Assembly (NCBI RefSeq): GCF_036030735.1
Contig: NZ_CP107928.1
Span: 2,294,001-2,358,000, forward strand
Reading direction: 5' to 3'
Source of the DNA: Streptomyces sp. NBC_00425
GTDB taxonomy: Bacteria > Actinomycetota > Actinomycetes > Streptomycetales > Streptomycetaceae
DNA: 64,000 nucleotides
The position numbers were made by a program, and so were the translations under genes. Each line of letters opens with the position of its first letter. Position 1 is the first letter of the stretch. The notes under the pieces were generated by a model, which was not told where the DNA came from, ran no database searches, and saw only the letters and a program-made list of their open reading frames with translations. This document shows, in pieces, positions 33,419 through 41,483 of the stretch.

Positions 33419-35941
33419 TCAGCGCCGCGGCAGCGCCAGCTCGAACCACACGGACTTGCCCGTGCGCGTACGGCTGGCGCCCCACTCGCGGGCCAGCGTG
33501 CTCACCACGCGCAGTCCCCGCCCGACCTCGTCGCCGGGACCGGCGCTCAGCAGGGTGGGCAGCTCGTGATCGTCGTCGTCGACCTCGCACAGCAGGGTGT
33601 CGCCGCGGATCAGGCGCACGGCCACGGGTTCGCGCCGGGAGTGCCGTAGGGCGTTGGTGACGAGCTCGCTCACCATCAGCTCGGCGGGGCCGGCCGACTC
33701 GCCGAGCCCCCAGTCGTGCAGCTGCTCGCGGACCGCAGCCCGCGCCCGGCCGACCTCCGCCGGGTCCAGGGGGAAGCGCCGTTCGGCGACGTCCCGCGGC
33801 GCGATGCCGCCCAGCCGGGCCATCAGCAGGGCGACGTCGTCCTTGCGGCCGCCCCGGGTGTTGAGGGCGCGGATGATGGTGTCGCAGGCGTCGTCCATCG
33901 AGGCGGCCGGATGGGCCGCGGACTCGCACAGGGTCGCCAGACCGACGCCGATGTCCTCGCCCCGCATCTCCACGAGCCCGTCGGTGCACATCACCAGCCG
34001 GTCGCCCGGCGCCACGGGCACCCGGACCGCCTCGAAGGGCACGCCGCCGACGCCGATGGGCGCGCCGGTGGGGAGTTCGAGGAGTTCGCTGCGGCCGTCG
34101 GCGGCGCGCACCAGCACGGGCGGGATGTGACCCGCGTTCGCGAGGTGCAGTTCGCCGGCGATCGGGTCGTACACCGCGTACAGGCAGGTCGCCAGATAGC
34201 CGTCGCCCAGCCGCTGGGCCAGGTCGTCGAGGTTGCGCAGCAGTTGCGCGGGCGGCAGGTCCAGGGCGGCCATGGTCTGTACGGCGGTGCGCAACTGACC
34301 CATCATGGCGGCCGAGTTGAGGCCGTGGCCCATGACGTCGCCGACGACGAGGGCGGTGCGGGCGCCGTGCAGCTTCACCGAGTCGAACCAGTCGCCGCCG
34401 ACCCGCCCCAGCAGGGTGCCCGGCAGATAGCGGGTGGCGATGTCACAGCCCGCCATCCGGCGCGGGATGTGCGGCAGCATGCTGTCCTGGAGGGTCTCGG
34501 CGACGGACTCCTGGTAGGTGTACATGCGGGCGTTGTCGAGCACGAGGCCCGCGCGGGCGGCGAGTTCGGCGCCGGTGACCCGGTCCATGTCGTTGAACTC
34601 GACGCGCTCGGGGTGGCGCAGCAGGATCATGAAACCGAGGACGACGCCTCGGGCCTTCAGCGGGACGACCAGCATGGAGCGGCCGGTGATGAGGGGCCGG
34701 ATGTCGCGCTTGTCGAACTGCGAGGCGATGGCGTGGCCCAGCTGCTCGCCGATCCGCGGCACGAGGACCGGCTCGCCCGTGGTCATGCACTGGAAGAACG
34801 GGGTGTGCGCGGGGAACGGCATGGCCTCGCCGACGGGCACGACGTCGTCCCAGCGGCCGGGTTCGTCCGTGTGCTCGAGGGCGACCCGGTGCCACATGGT
34901 GGTCGTGTCCGGCACGCCGTCGGGGAAGCCCTCGCCGGCCACGACCTGTTCGCGCAGATAGGTGCCGGCCACGTCGGTGAAGCGCGGCACCACGGCTCTG
35001 CTGACCTCGACGACGGTGCGGGAGAGGTCGAGGGAGGTGCCGATCCGCCCGCTGACCTCGTTGAGGAACTCCAGGCGCTCACGGACGGCGACGTACTCGA
35101 GGTCGTCGCCGTCGTCGGCGAGGTGCTCGGGTAAGGGCAGTCCCTCGGCGGCGGCGCGGGCGGCGTGCTCGCGCCGCTCCCTGCGCTCGACGCGCCGGGC
35201 CACGCCCCAGTCGGGGGTCACGGGCACCCGGTCGTTGTGGCTGAACTCCAGTACGGGATAGCCGAGTTCGAGGATCTGACCGACGATGCGGGCACTCTCG
35301 CCGACGCTCATGCTGGGCAGGATCTCGGGCAGCCGGCGGGCGAGTTCCTGCGCGCCGGGGAAGTCGGTGTGCACGGCGAAGCCGGGCGCGACGCGTTCCA
35401 CGGCCAGGGCGTCCGCCGGTTCCTCCTGGCGCAGGGCCGTCGCGTCGGCGGCCAGCACCAGCAGCCGTTCCGTCCCCGGTCCGACCAGCGGGTAGGCCCA
35501 CCAGAGCACGTCGACGCGGTCCCGCTCCGGCACGGTCAGCCGGGCCCGGCCGGCCGCCGGGTAGCCGAGTCCGCGGTCCAGGGAGGAGTCCAGTCCGGGC
35601 CCGAGGCCGTCGTAGGCGCCGTACTCGCTGTAGGCGCCGCCCGGGAAGTCGTCGTAGGGGAGGTCGTCGTCGGGTTCGGGGAGCGCGCCGGCGACGGGCA
35701 GCAGATCGATCGCCGGACGGCCGATCGCCTCGTCCTTGCCGACGCCGAAGAGCCGGCGTGCGCCGGTGCTCCAGTGGGAGACGAGACCCTCGCGGTCCAC
35801 CACGACCACGGCCAGCGGGACGCGCCCGGCGTCGACGGGCGGGTCGCTCTTCGCCCACGCGGGCGCACGCCCCGCGCGGTCCGCCGCCTCACCGCCGGCT
35901 CCGCGGCTGAAAGGCGCGTCCCTCTCGGCGCCACGGTCCAT
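33419..35941 (-). CDS. PAS-GAF-SpoIIE phosphatase with HATPase_c domain
   Basis: 840 aa regulator. PAS-like domain at about 40-170, interrupted by an acidic/Tyr-Gly stretch. A middle region of unclear fold (180-300). GAF around 310-480 (RLEFLNEVSGRIGTSLDLSR). PP2C/SpoIIE phosphatase around 490-720 (LLGRVGGDWFDSVKLHGART, VVGDVMGHGLNSAAMMGQLR, HLANAGHIPPVLV, LVMCTDGLVE). Histidine-kinase-like ATPase at 730-840 (LMVSELVTNALRHSRREPVA, WFELALP). Such proteins dephosphorylate anti-sigma antagonists and may also phosphorylate them. Start ATG 35941, preceded by GGGAGAGAGG. Cytosolic; the signal is unknown. No partner gene is adjacent; a SigB-type factor lies 32 kb away. Confidence 0.9.
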   Translation of the reverse strand: MDRGAERDAPFSRGAGGEAADRAGRAPAWAKSDPPVDAGRVPLAVVVVDREGLVSHWSTGARRLFGVGKDEAIGRPAIDLLPVAGALPEPDDDLPYDDFPGGAYSEYGAYDGLGPGLDSSLDRGLGYPAAGRARLTVPERDRVDVLWWAYPLVGPGTERLLVLAADATALRQEEPADALAVERVAPGFAVHTDFPGAQELARRLPEILPSMSVGESARIVGQILELGYPVLEFSHNDRVPVTPDWGVARRVERRERREHAARAAAEGLPLPEHLADDGDDLEYVAVRERLEFLNEVSGRIGTSLDLSRTVVEVSRAVVPRFTDVAGTYLREQVVAGEGFPDGVPDTTTMWHRVALEHTDEPGRWDDVVPVGEAMPFPAHTPFFQCMTTGEPVLVPRIGEQLGHAIASQFDKRDIRPLITGRSMLVVPLKARGVVLGFMILLRHPERVEFNDMDRVTGAELAARAGLVLDNARMYTYQESVAETLQDSMLPHIPRRMAGCDIATRYLPGTLLGRVGGDWFDSVKLHGARTALVVGDVMGHGLNSAAMMGQLRTAVQTMAALDLPPAQLLRNLDDLAQRLGDGYLATCLYAVYDPIAGELHLANAGHIPPVLVRAADGRSELLELPTGAPIGVGGVPFEAVRVPVAPGDRLVMCTDGLVEMRGEDIGVGLATLCESAAHPAASMDDACDTIIRALNTRGGRKDDVALLMARLGGIAPRDVAERRFPLDPAEVGRARAAVREQLHDWGLGESAGPAELMVSELVTNALRHSRREPVAVRLIRGDTLLCEVDDDDHELPTLLSAGPGDEVGRGLRVVSTLAREWGASRTRTGKSVWFELALPRR

Positions 35942-36444
35942 GGCCCAGGCCCTCTCTCCCCAGAGCTGTGCAAGATCTGTCCCGCAGCACCACCGTACGG
36001 CCACGCCGGTGGGCATGTGCGGCAATGACGGAATTGGTTTCCCCCGGGCACGCCGGGGTACACCGCAGGTCGCACGGCCGATGGGGGCGGGTCTCGGTCC
36101 TCGTGGCCGAGCCGCGGATCACGTCTCCCGGCGGCCGCCGCCGGCCGCCGGGAGAGGGGTGGCGGGGCGGGTCAGCGGCGGCGTCGACCGCGCACGCGCC
36201 GCAGGAGAGGCCGGCGAGGCGGAAACGAGCCGTCGCCCCGCGTGGTGAGCGTGTCCACGACGTTCCCGGCCGCGCGTCCGGCAGGGTCACGCGCCCGCTC
36301 CCCTCGTCGCGCCTGCCGCACGGTCGCCGCGTGGAGCGACGACCACGGACAGACGCGACCGGTCACGGCGCCGTCCCGGTCACGGGGGAGAACCACGCGA
36401 ACCGGCGACCGTCGTCACCGTGCAGGGGGCGCACGCGTGCCGGG
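35942..36444. other. Gene-free region with one hairpin
   Basis: 503 nt upstream of the phosphatase and downstream of the SRPBCC gene. Apart from the hairpin at 36124-36155 I see no gene or repeat. Frames crossing it are Arg/Pro-rich shadows. Confidence 0.5.
36124..36155. terminator. GC hairpin downstream of the SRPBCC gene
   Basis: 12-bp arms (TCTCCCGGCGGC and its complement) with an 8-nt loop. About 290 nt past the stop of the SRPBCC gene, so a late terminator or an unrelated structure. Confidence 0.4.
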
Positions 36445-36888
36445 CTACTTCTCGACCTCTGCGGCGAGGTTGGCGAGGATCGCGTCGTAGATGCGGCCGA
36501 GGCCCTTGGGGGCGAAGGTCCGCTCGAAGAAGCCGCCGATGCCGCCGGCGCCGTCCCAGGTGGTGGTGACCACGACGCGGGACCTGCCCTCGCCGGCCGG
36601 GGTGACGCGCCAGACGGTGACCATCGAGGAGTTGCGGTCCTTCTCGACGAGTTCGCCGTCGGTCGGTTCGGCGACCTCCAGGAGGCAGTCGCGCACGCGC
36701 TTGCTGGTGGCCTGGAGCTTCCAGTGCACGAGGGTGCCCTCGCCGTCGCCGCCCTCGCGGACCTCGTACTCGCTGAAGTGCTCGGGCAGCAGCTTCGCGC
36801 GCGTGCCGCTGTAGTCGGCGATCGTGTCGAACACCTTCTCCGGGTCTGCCGCGACGACCCGCTCGGTGGTGGCCTCGACCTGCGCCAT
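36445..36888 (-). CDS. SRPBCC family protein
   Basis: 147 aa. A single START/cyclase-like domain: VEATTERVVAADPEKVFDTI, ADYSGTRAKLLPEHFSEYEV, then VVVTTTWDGAGGIGGFFERT and a C-terminal long helix (LGRIYDAILANLAAEVE). It binds hydrophobic ligands in related proteins; the ligand is unknown here. The ATG 36888 is preceded by GGAGGAACCCC. Transcribed alone, divergent from the radical SAM gene. Confidence 0.88.
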   Translation of the reverse strand: MAQVEATTERVVAADPEKVFDTIADYSGTRAKLLPEHFSEYEVREGGDGEGTLVHWKLQATSKRVRDCLLEVAEPTDGELVEKDRNSSMVTVWRVTPAGEGRSRVVVTTTWDGAGGIGGFFERTFAPKGLGRIYDAILANLAAEVEK

Positions 36889-37044
36889 GGGGTTCCTCCA
36901 GGTCCGTGTTGCTCAAGGGTGCTCAGGGTTCCTCGACTTCGGGGCAAGCCAACCACCCCGGTCCTCGGCCGCCCAAATCGGGGGTCCGGCAGCGATCGCG
37001 GGGCGATCGAAAAGGACCGCCGAACGCCCCTCGCACGATCATGG

Positions 37045-37056
37045 GAACACATGTTC
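37045..37056. promoter_or_regulatory. LexA-like SOS box GAACACATGTTC
   Basis: Fits the Gram-positive LexA core GAAC-RNRY-GTTC at every position; the flanking outer bases do not match. It ends 32 nt before the ATG of the radical SAM gene, with TATTGT just after it, which could be a -10. Place and sequence suggest repression by LexA and DNA-damage induction. Confidence 0.6.
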
Positions 37057-37088
37057 TATTGTGGGGGCAGTGCTACCGAGGAGGCGTC

Positions 37089-38132
37089 ATGCGCTGGGAG
37101 AACCTCACTGCGGAAACCCGTCACGACCGGCCGGCCGACGCCGCGCTGTTCGGGGCGGACGCGGTCACGACCAGGACGTTCGACACGCCCGAGTTCGCCG
37201 GCATCACCTTCCACGAGATCCGGGCCCGCTCGATCCTCAACCGGGTGCCGGGCGCCTCCCGGATGCCCTTCGAGTGGACGGTGAACCCCTACCGGGGCTG
37301 CACCCACGCGTGCGTGTACTGCTTCGCCCGCAAGACGCACGGCTATCTCGACCTCGACTCCGGGATCGACTTCGACACCCAGATCGTCGTCAAGGTCAAC
37401 GCTCCGGAGCTGCTGCGCCGTCAGCTGGCCTCGCCCCGCTGGCAGGGCGAGCACGTGGCGATGGGCACGAACGTCGACTGTTACCAGCGCGCGGAGGGCC
37501 GCTACCGGCTGATGCCGGGCATCCTCGCCGCCCTGCGCGACCGGGCGAACCCCTACTCGATCCTGACCAAGGGCACCCTGATCCTGCGCGACCTGGACCT
37601 GCTCCGGCAGTCCGCCGAGGTCACCGAGGTCGGCGTCTCGGTCTCGGTCGGCTTCACCGACACCGAGCTGTGGCGCACGGTCGAGCCGGGCACACCGGCG
37701 CCGGGACGGCGTCTGGACGTGGTGCGCACCCTCACCGAGCACGGCATCGGCTGCGGAGTGCTGATGGCGCCCGTGATCCCGTTCCTCAGCGACGAACCGG
37801 CCCAACTGCGCGCCACCGTGCGCGCGATCGCCGCCTCCGGGGCCACCTCCGTCACCCCGCTCGCCCTGCATCTGCGCCCCGGCGCCCGCGAGTGGTTCAT
37901 GGCCTGGCTCGGGCAGCACCACCCCCACCTGGTGCGCCGCTACGAACGGCTGTACGCGGACGGCGCCTACGCCCCGAAGTGGTACCAGCGGCGGATCACC
38001 CGCCAGGTCCACGAGCTGGCCGAGGAGTACGGGATCGGACCCACGCGCGCGGGGATGCCCCGACGGATCCCGCAGCCCGCACCGGCCGAGGAGCCCACCG
38101 GGCCGGGCCCCACCCAACTGACCCTGATCTGA
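37089..38132 (+). CDS. Rv2578c-family radical SAM protein
   Basis: 347 aa. The radical SAM CxxxCxxC motif is in PYRGCTHACVYCFARKTH (around residues 70-87). Other family marks are SILNRVPGASRMPFEWTVNP before it and ILTKGTLILRDLDLL, HLRPGAREWFMAWL after it. It resembles spore-photoproduct-lyase-like proteins (SplB branch) named after mycobacterial Rv2578c; the substrate is not established. ATG 37089 gives the conserved start MRWENLTAET. The upstream LexA-like box suggests a DNA-repair role. Confidence 0.9.
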   Translation: MRWENLTAETRHDRPADAALFGADAVTTRTFDTPEFAGITFHEIRARSILNRVPGASRMPFEWTVNPYRGCTHACVYCFARKTHGYLDLDSGIDFDTQIVVKVNAPELLRRQLASPRWQGEHVAMGTNVDCYQRAEGRYRLMPGILAALRDRANPYSILTKGTLILRDLDLLRQSAEVTEVGVSVSVGFTDTELWRTVEPGTPAPGRRLDVVRTLTEHGIGCGVLMAPVIPFLSDEPAQLRATVRAIAASGATSVTPLALHLRPGAREWFMAWLGQHHPHLVRRYERLYADGAYAPKWYQRRITRQVHELAEEYGIGPTRAGMPRRIPQPAPAEEPTGPGPTQLTLI

Positions 38133-38267
38133 GCGCGTTCGAGCGCATCCGGCGACCCGAACGGGTGGGCCGACGCCGGAACAGGTTCACCGAGGCGGAC
38201 TTTCCGGGACGATCCGGCAGGGGCCGTGACCTGCGCGGTCCGACCACCTCCGTCCTGGGAGCACTCC

Positions 38268-39845
38268 ATGAACCCACGCGCAGCCGCGCTGTGCGCCGCC
38301 GTCGCCGTCGTGGCCGCGACCCTCACGGCCGCGCCCGCCGGCGCGAGCCCGTCGCACCCCTCTGCGTCCGCGCCGGCGGCGAAGCTCGCCTGGAAGGGCT
38401 GCGCCACCACCGACCAGCCCCGGCTCCAGTGCGCCTCGCTGCAGGTGCCGCTCGACCACGCACGGCCCGGCGGGAAACAGATCACCCTGGCGCTGTCCCG
38501 CGTCCCGCACACCGCGAAGACGTACCAGGGGCCGCTGCTGGTCAACCCGGGCGGCCCCGGCGGCCGAGGACTGAGCCTCGCCGGATTCGTCGCCTCGGCG
38601 CTGCCGAAGGCGGTGTCGGCGCAGTACGACGTCATCGGCTTCGACCCGCGCGGGGTGGGCAGGAGCACGCCGGCGCTGAACTGCCGACCGGGCCACTTCG
38701 CCCCCGTCCGGCCGGACTCGGTGCCGCTCACCGAGGCGATCGAGCAGGCCAACCTGACGCGCGCCCGGTCCTTCGCCGAGGCCTGCGCCGCGAAGTACGC
38801 CGACGTCCTGCCGTACATCGACACACTCGGCGCGGTACAGGACATGGACGCGATCCGCGCGGCGGTGGGCGCGCCGCAGCTGAACTACTTCGGCTACTCG
38901 TACGGCACCTACCTCGGCGCGGTGTACGCCAGGCTGTACCCGGAGCGGGTGCGGCGGCTGGTCCTGGACTCGATCGTGGACCCCACCGGCGTCTGGTACG
39001 AGGACAACCTCACGCAGGACCTCGCCTTCAACGACCGCCATCGCGCCCTGATGGCCTGGATCGCCAGGCACGACACGACCTACCGGCTGGGCTCCGACCC
39101 CGCCGAGGTCGAGACGAAGTGGTACGCGATGCGGGCGGCCCTCGGGAAGAAGCCGGCCGACGGCACGGTCGGCGCCTCGGAGCTGGAGGACACCTTCCTG
39201 CCCGGCGGCTACTACAACGGCTACTGGCCGCACCTGGCCGAGGCGTTCGCCGCCTACGCGAACGGCGGGAAGACCGGGCCGCTGGTCAAGGCGTACAAGA
39301 ACCTCGCGGCGGTCGACAGCGCCGGGGACAACGGCTACAGCGTCTACACCTCGGTGCAGTGCCGTGACGCCTCCTGGCCGGGCGACTGGGACCGGTGGCG
39401 CTCGGACAACTGGTCGGCGTACGCCAAGGCGCCCTTCATGACGTGGAACAACGCCTGGTACAACGCCCCGTGCGCGTTCTGGCCGACCCGGGCGCGCGGC
39501 CCGGTGAACGTGACCAACGGCTCACTGCCGCCGGTCCTGCTGTTCCAGGCGACGGACGACGCGGCCACCCCGTTCGAGGGCGGCGCGACGGTCCACGCGC
39601 TGCTGCGCGGCTCCAGCCTGGTGGTCGAGGACGGCGGTCAGAACCACGGCATCACGCTGAGCGGCAACGCCTGCCTGGACAAGCACCTCGCGGCGTACCT
39701 GACCGACGGCACGGTGCCGCGCGGGAGCGGCGAGGCCGACGCGGTCTGCGCGGCGCAGCCCGACCCCGAGCCGCTGGGCTCGAAGGTCACGCAGTCCTCG
39801 GCCCGCGGCTCCACCCTGCACGGGCTGCTGGGCTTCCGCGGCTGA
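38268..39845 (+). CDS. Secreted alpha/beta hydrolase, tripeptidyl-aminopeptidase type (S33)
   Basis: 525 aa. Signal peptide at 1-25 (hydrophobic core ALCAAVAVVAATLTA, cleavage near AGA-SP). The alpha/beta hydrolase has an oxyanion segment LLVNPGGPGGRG, the nucleophile Ser in NYFGYSYGTYLGAVYA, the Asp in LFQATDDAATPFEGG and His in DGGQNHGITL. The C-terminal TAP-like domain matches the secreted Streptomyces Tap/Slp proteases that free tripeptides or hydrophobic residues. Downstream of the radical SAM gene by 135 nt; probably its own transcript. Confidence 0.92.
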   Translation: MNPRAAALCAAVAVVAATLTAAPAGASPSHPSASAPAAKLAWKGCATTDQPRLQCASLQVPLDHARPGGKQITLALSRVPHTAKTYQGPLLVNPGGPGGRGLSLAGFVASALPKAVSAQYDVIGFDPRGVGRSTPALNCRPGHFAPVRPDSVPLTEAIEQANLTRARSFAEACAAKYADVLPYIDTLGAVQDMDAIRAAVGAPQLNYFGYSYGTYLGAVYARLYPERVRRLVLDSIVDPTGVWYEDNLTQDLAFNDRHRALMAWIARHDTTYRLGSDPAEVETKWYAMRAALGKKPADGTVGASELEDTFLPGGYYNGYWPHLAEAFAAYANGGKTGPLVKAYKNLAAVDSAGDNGYSVYTSVQCRDASWPGDWDRWRSDNWSAYAKAPFMTWNNAWYNAPCAFWPTRARGPVNVTNGSLPPVLLFQATDDAATPFEGGATVHALLRGSSLVVEDGGQNHGITLSGNACLDKHLAAYLTDGTVPRGSGEADAVCAAQPDPEPLGSKVTQSSARGSTLHGLLGFRG

Positions 39846-39900
39846 GCGGTCCGCCCGACCCGTCGGGGGCGTCGTCCGACCCGTGGTCCACCATGGACGC

Positions 39901-40479
39901 ATGAGCGAACCGATGCGGACGCCCGCCCCCGACGCGGCCCTCTTCCCGGTCGCCGTACGGGACATGGGGGCCGGCGACATCGACCGGGTCTCCGAGATCC
40001 GGGTGCGCGGCTGGCAGAGCGCCTACCGGGGGCTGCTCCCCGACTCCCACCTGGACGGGCTGAGCGTCACCGAGGACGCCGGGCAGCGCCGCGCCCTCTT
40101 CGCGCGGAGCGGCCCCGCGGTGGTGAACCTGGTCGCCGAACAGGGCGGAGCGGTGGTCGGCTGGGCCGCCCACGGCCCCTGCCGCGACGGCGAAGTGCGC
40201 ACGGCCGACGCGGAGTTGTACGCGATCTACGTGCACCCGGAACACCTCGGCAGGGGCGTCGGGCGCGCCCTGCTCCAGGAGTCGGTACGACGGGCCGGCG
40301 CCCTCGGGCACCCCCGTATGTACCTCTGGGTGCTCAAGGGGAACGTCGCGGCCCGCCGCTTCTACGAGCGCGCGGGGTTCGGGGCGGACGGCGCCGAGGA
40401 GGCCTTCGAGGTGGACGGGGTCGCGGCGCCCGAGGTGCGCTACCGCGCGGACCTCCCGGCCGGCCCCGGCCGCGGCTGA
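39901..40479 (+). CDS. GNAT N-acetyltransferase
   Basis: 192 aa. GNAT core: VAVRDMGAGDIDRVSEIRVR, ELYAIYVHPEHLGRGVGRAL (acetyl-CoA loop), YLWVLKGNVAARRFYERAGF. The pattern fits amine or peptide acetylases of the RimI/YjaB branch; the substrate is unknown. ATG 39901 (MSEPMRTP) is 55 nt after the secreted peptidase. An upstream in-frame ATG at 39883 has no ribosome-binding site. Confidence 0.9.
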   Translation: MSEPMRTPAPDAALFPVAVRDMGAGDIDRVSEIRVRGWQSAYRGLLPDSHLDGLSVTEDAGQRRALFARSGPAVVNLVAEQGGAVVGWAAHGPCRDGEVRTADAELYAIYVHPEHLGRGVGRALLQESVRRAGALGHPRMYLWVLKGNVAARRFYERAGFGADGAEEAFEVDGVAAPEVRYRADLPAGPGRG

Positions 40480-40522
40480 CCCGCCCGCGCCGCCGGATCC
40501 CGCCGCGTCCGGTTCCGTGTGC

Positions 40523-41098
40523 TCACCGCTGCCGGGGGATCCGCGCCAGCGCGTGCACGGCCGCCTCCGCGAGGACCGGGTGGGCGAGCGCGTCGTTCAG
40601 CACCGGCCGGGCGCGGCCGTCGCCCAGGGCGCCGAGCCCCTCCACACAGGCGAGCGCCACCCGCCGGTGGGGGTCGTGCGGCCGCAGCCGCCGCCGCAGC
40701 GTCGTGATCAGCGCGGGCACGGACTCGGGCGCGCGCAGTTCCACCAGCAGCCGAACGGGCTGCAGGGCGTAGGCCACCCGCAGTTCGTTGGTGGCCAGGG
40801 CGGCGGCGGCGCGGGCGGTGCGCGGGTCGTCGAGGCGGGCCAGCGCACGGGCGGCGGAGGCGCAGCGCGGCGGGTCCCGGTGGTTGAGCAGCAGGACGAG
40901 CGCCTCGAAGGCGCGACGGTCCCCGGCCACCCCCAGCCGGAACGCGGCCAGTTCGCGGGCCCACAGCGGCTGTCCCGGCTCGGTGAGCACCCCCGCCAGC
41001 GCGTCGCGGTCGGCGGTGGCGGTGAGCCGCTCGTAGAGTGCCGTGCCTCCCGACTCCCGCCGTAAGCGCTCCGTGAGCGATCGCAACTCTTCGTCCAT
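40523..41098 (-). CDS. HEAT-repeat protein
   Basis: 191 aa, all-helical. Repeating helix pairs are visible: WARELAAFRLGVAGDRRAFE, CASAARALARLDDPRTARAA, ALACVEGLGALGDGRARPVL, LAEAAVHALARI. HEAT repeats bind proteins; no catalytic motif. Convergent with the acetyltransferase (43-nt gap). Confidence 0.82.
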   Translation of the reverse strand: MDEELRSLTERLRRESGGTALYERLTATADRDALAGVLTEPGQPLWARELAAFRLGVAGDRRAFEALVLLLNHRDPPRCASAARALARLDDPRTARAAAALATNELRVAYALQPVRLLVELRAPESVPALITTLRRRLRPHDPHRRVALACVEGLGALGDGRARPVLNDALAHPVLAEAAVHALARIPRQR

Positions 41099-41483
41099 GC
41101 CGCTGAGCCTAGGTGTTCGTCCCGGAAGGGAGGTGCATCACAGCCAAAGGGCTGGCGCGCTCGTTACCCACCGGTTAAGCTCATTCGAGCGAGTCACCCA
41201 CTCGCAGTACCTCCTCGTGGCGGCCTGGTGACGCAGTCGCCGCGAGACGTCGGTTCGGTACCGCGTGTACCGCTGTACGACCCGGCCACGGGACAGGGCC
41301 GGTCGGAACTCTCGTTCGTCATGGGGCGTGTGCACGCCCGCGCTGACGACACCGGGCGTGTGCGCATGCAGCCCGGCACCACACCCGCACTCCTTTTCTC
41401 CGCACCCGGTGCGCCCGGCCTCCTCGAGGTCCCGGCGCACCGGGGGGCGTTCCCAGTCGTCACCTCATTCCTGGAGTCCCGCG
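41099..41483. other. Long intergenic region upstream of the 3-hydroxyacyl-CoA dehydrogenase
   Basis: 385 nt with a possible operator, GCGAGT-N5-ACTCGC, at 41189-41205. An open frame from 41228 runs into the dehydrogenase start, but looks like a shadow. The promoter of the ethylmalonyl-CoA genes probably lies here. Confidence 0.45.

Noticed and set aside
36172..36396. 74-aa minus-strand frame
   Set aside because: It is Arg-rich with no motif and no ribosome-binding site, and lies in a region with no other sign of a gene.
41228..41483. Small gene before the dehydrogenase
   Set aside because: The frame starts with GTG without ribosome-binding site and overlaps the following gene in another frame.
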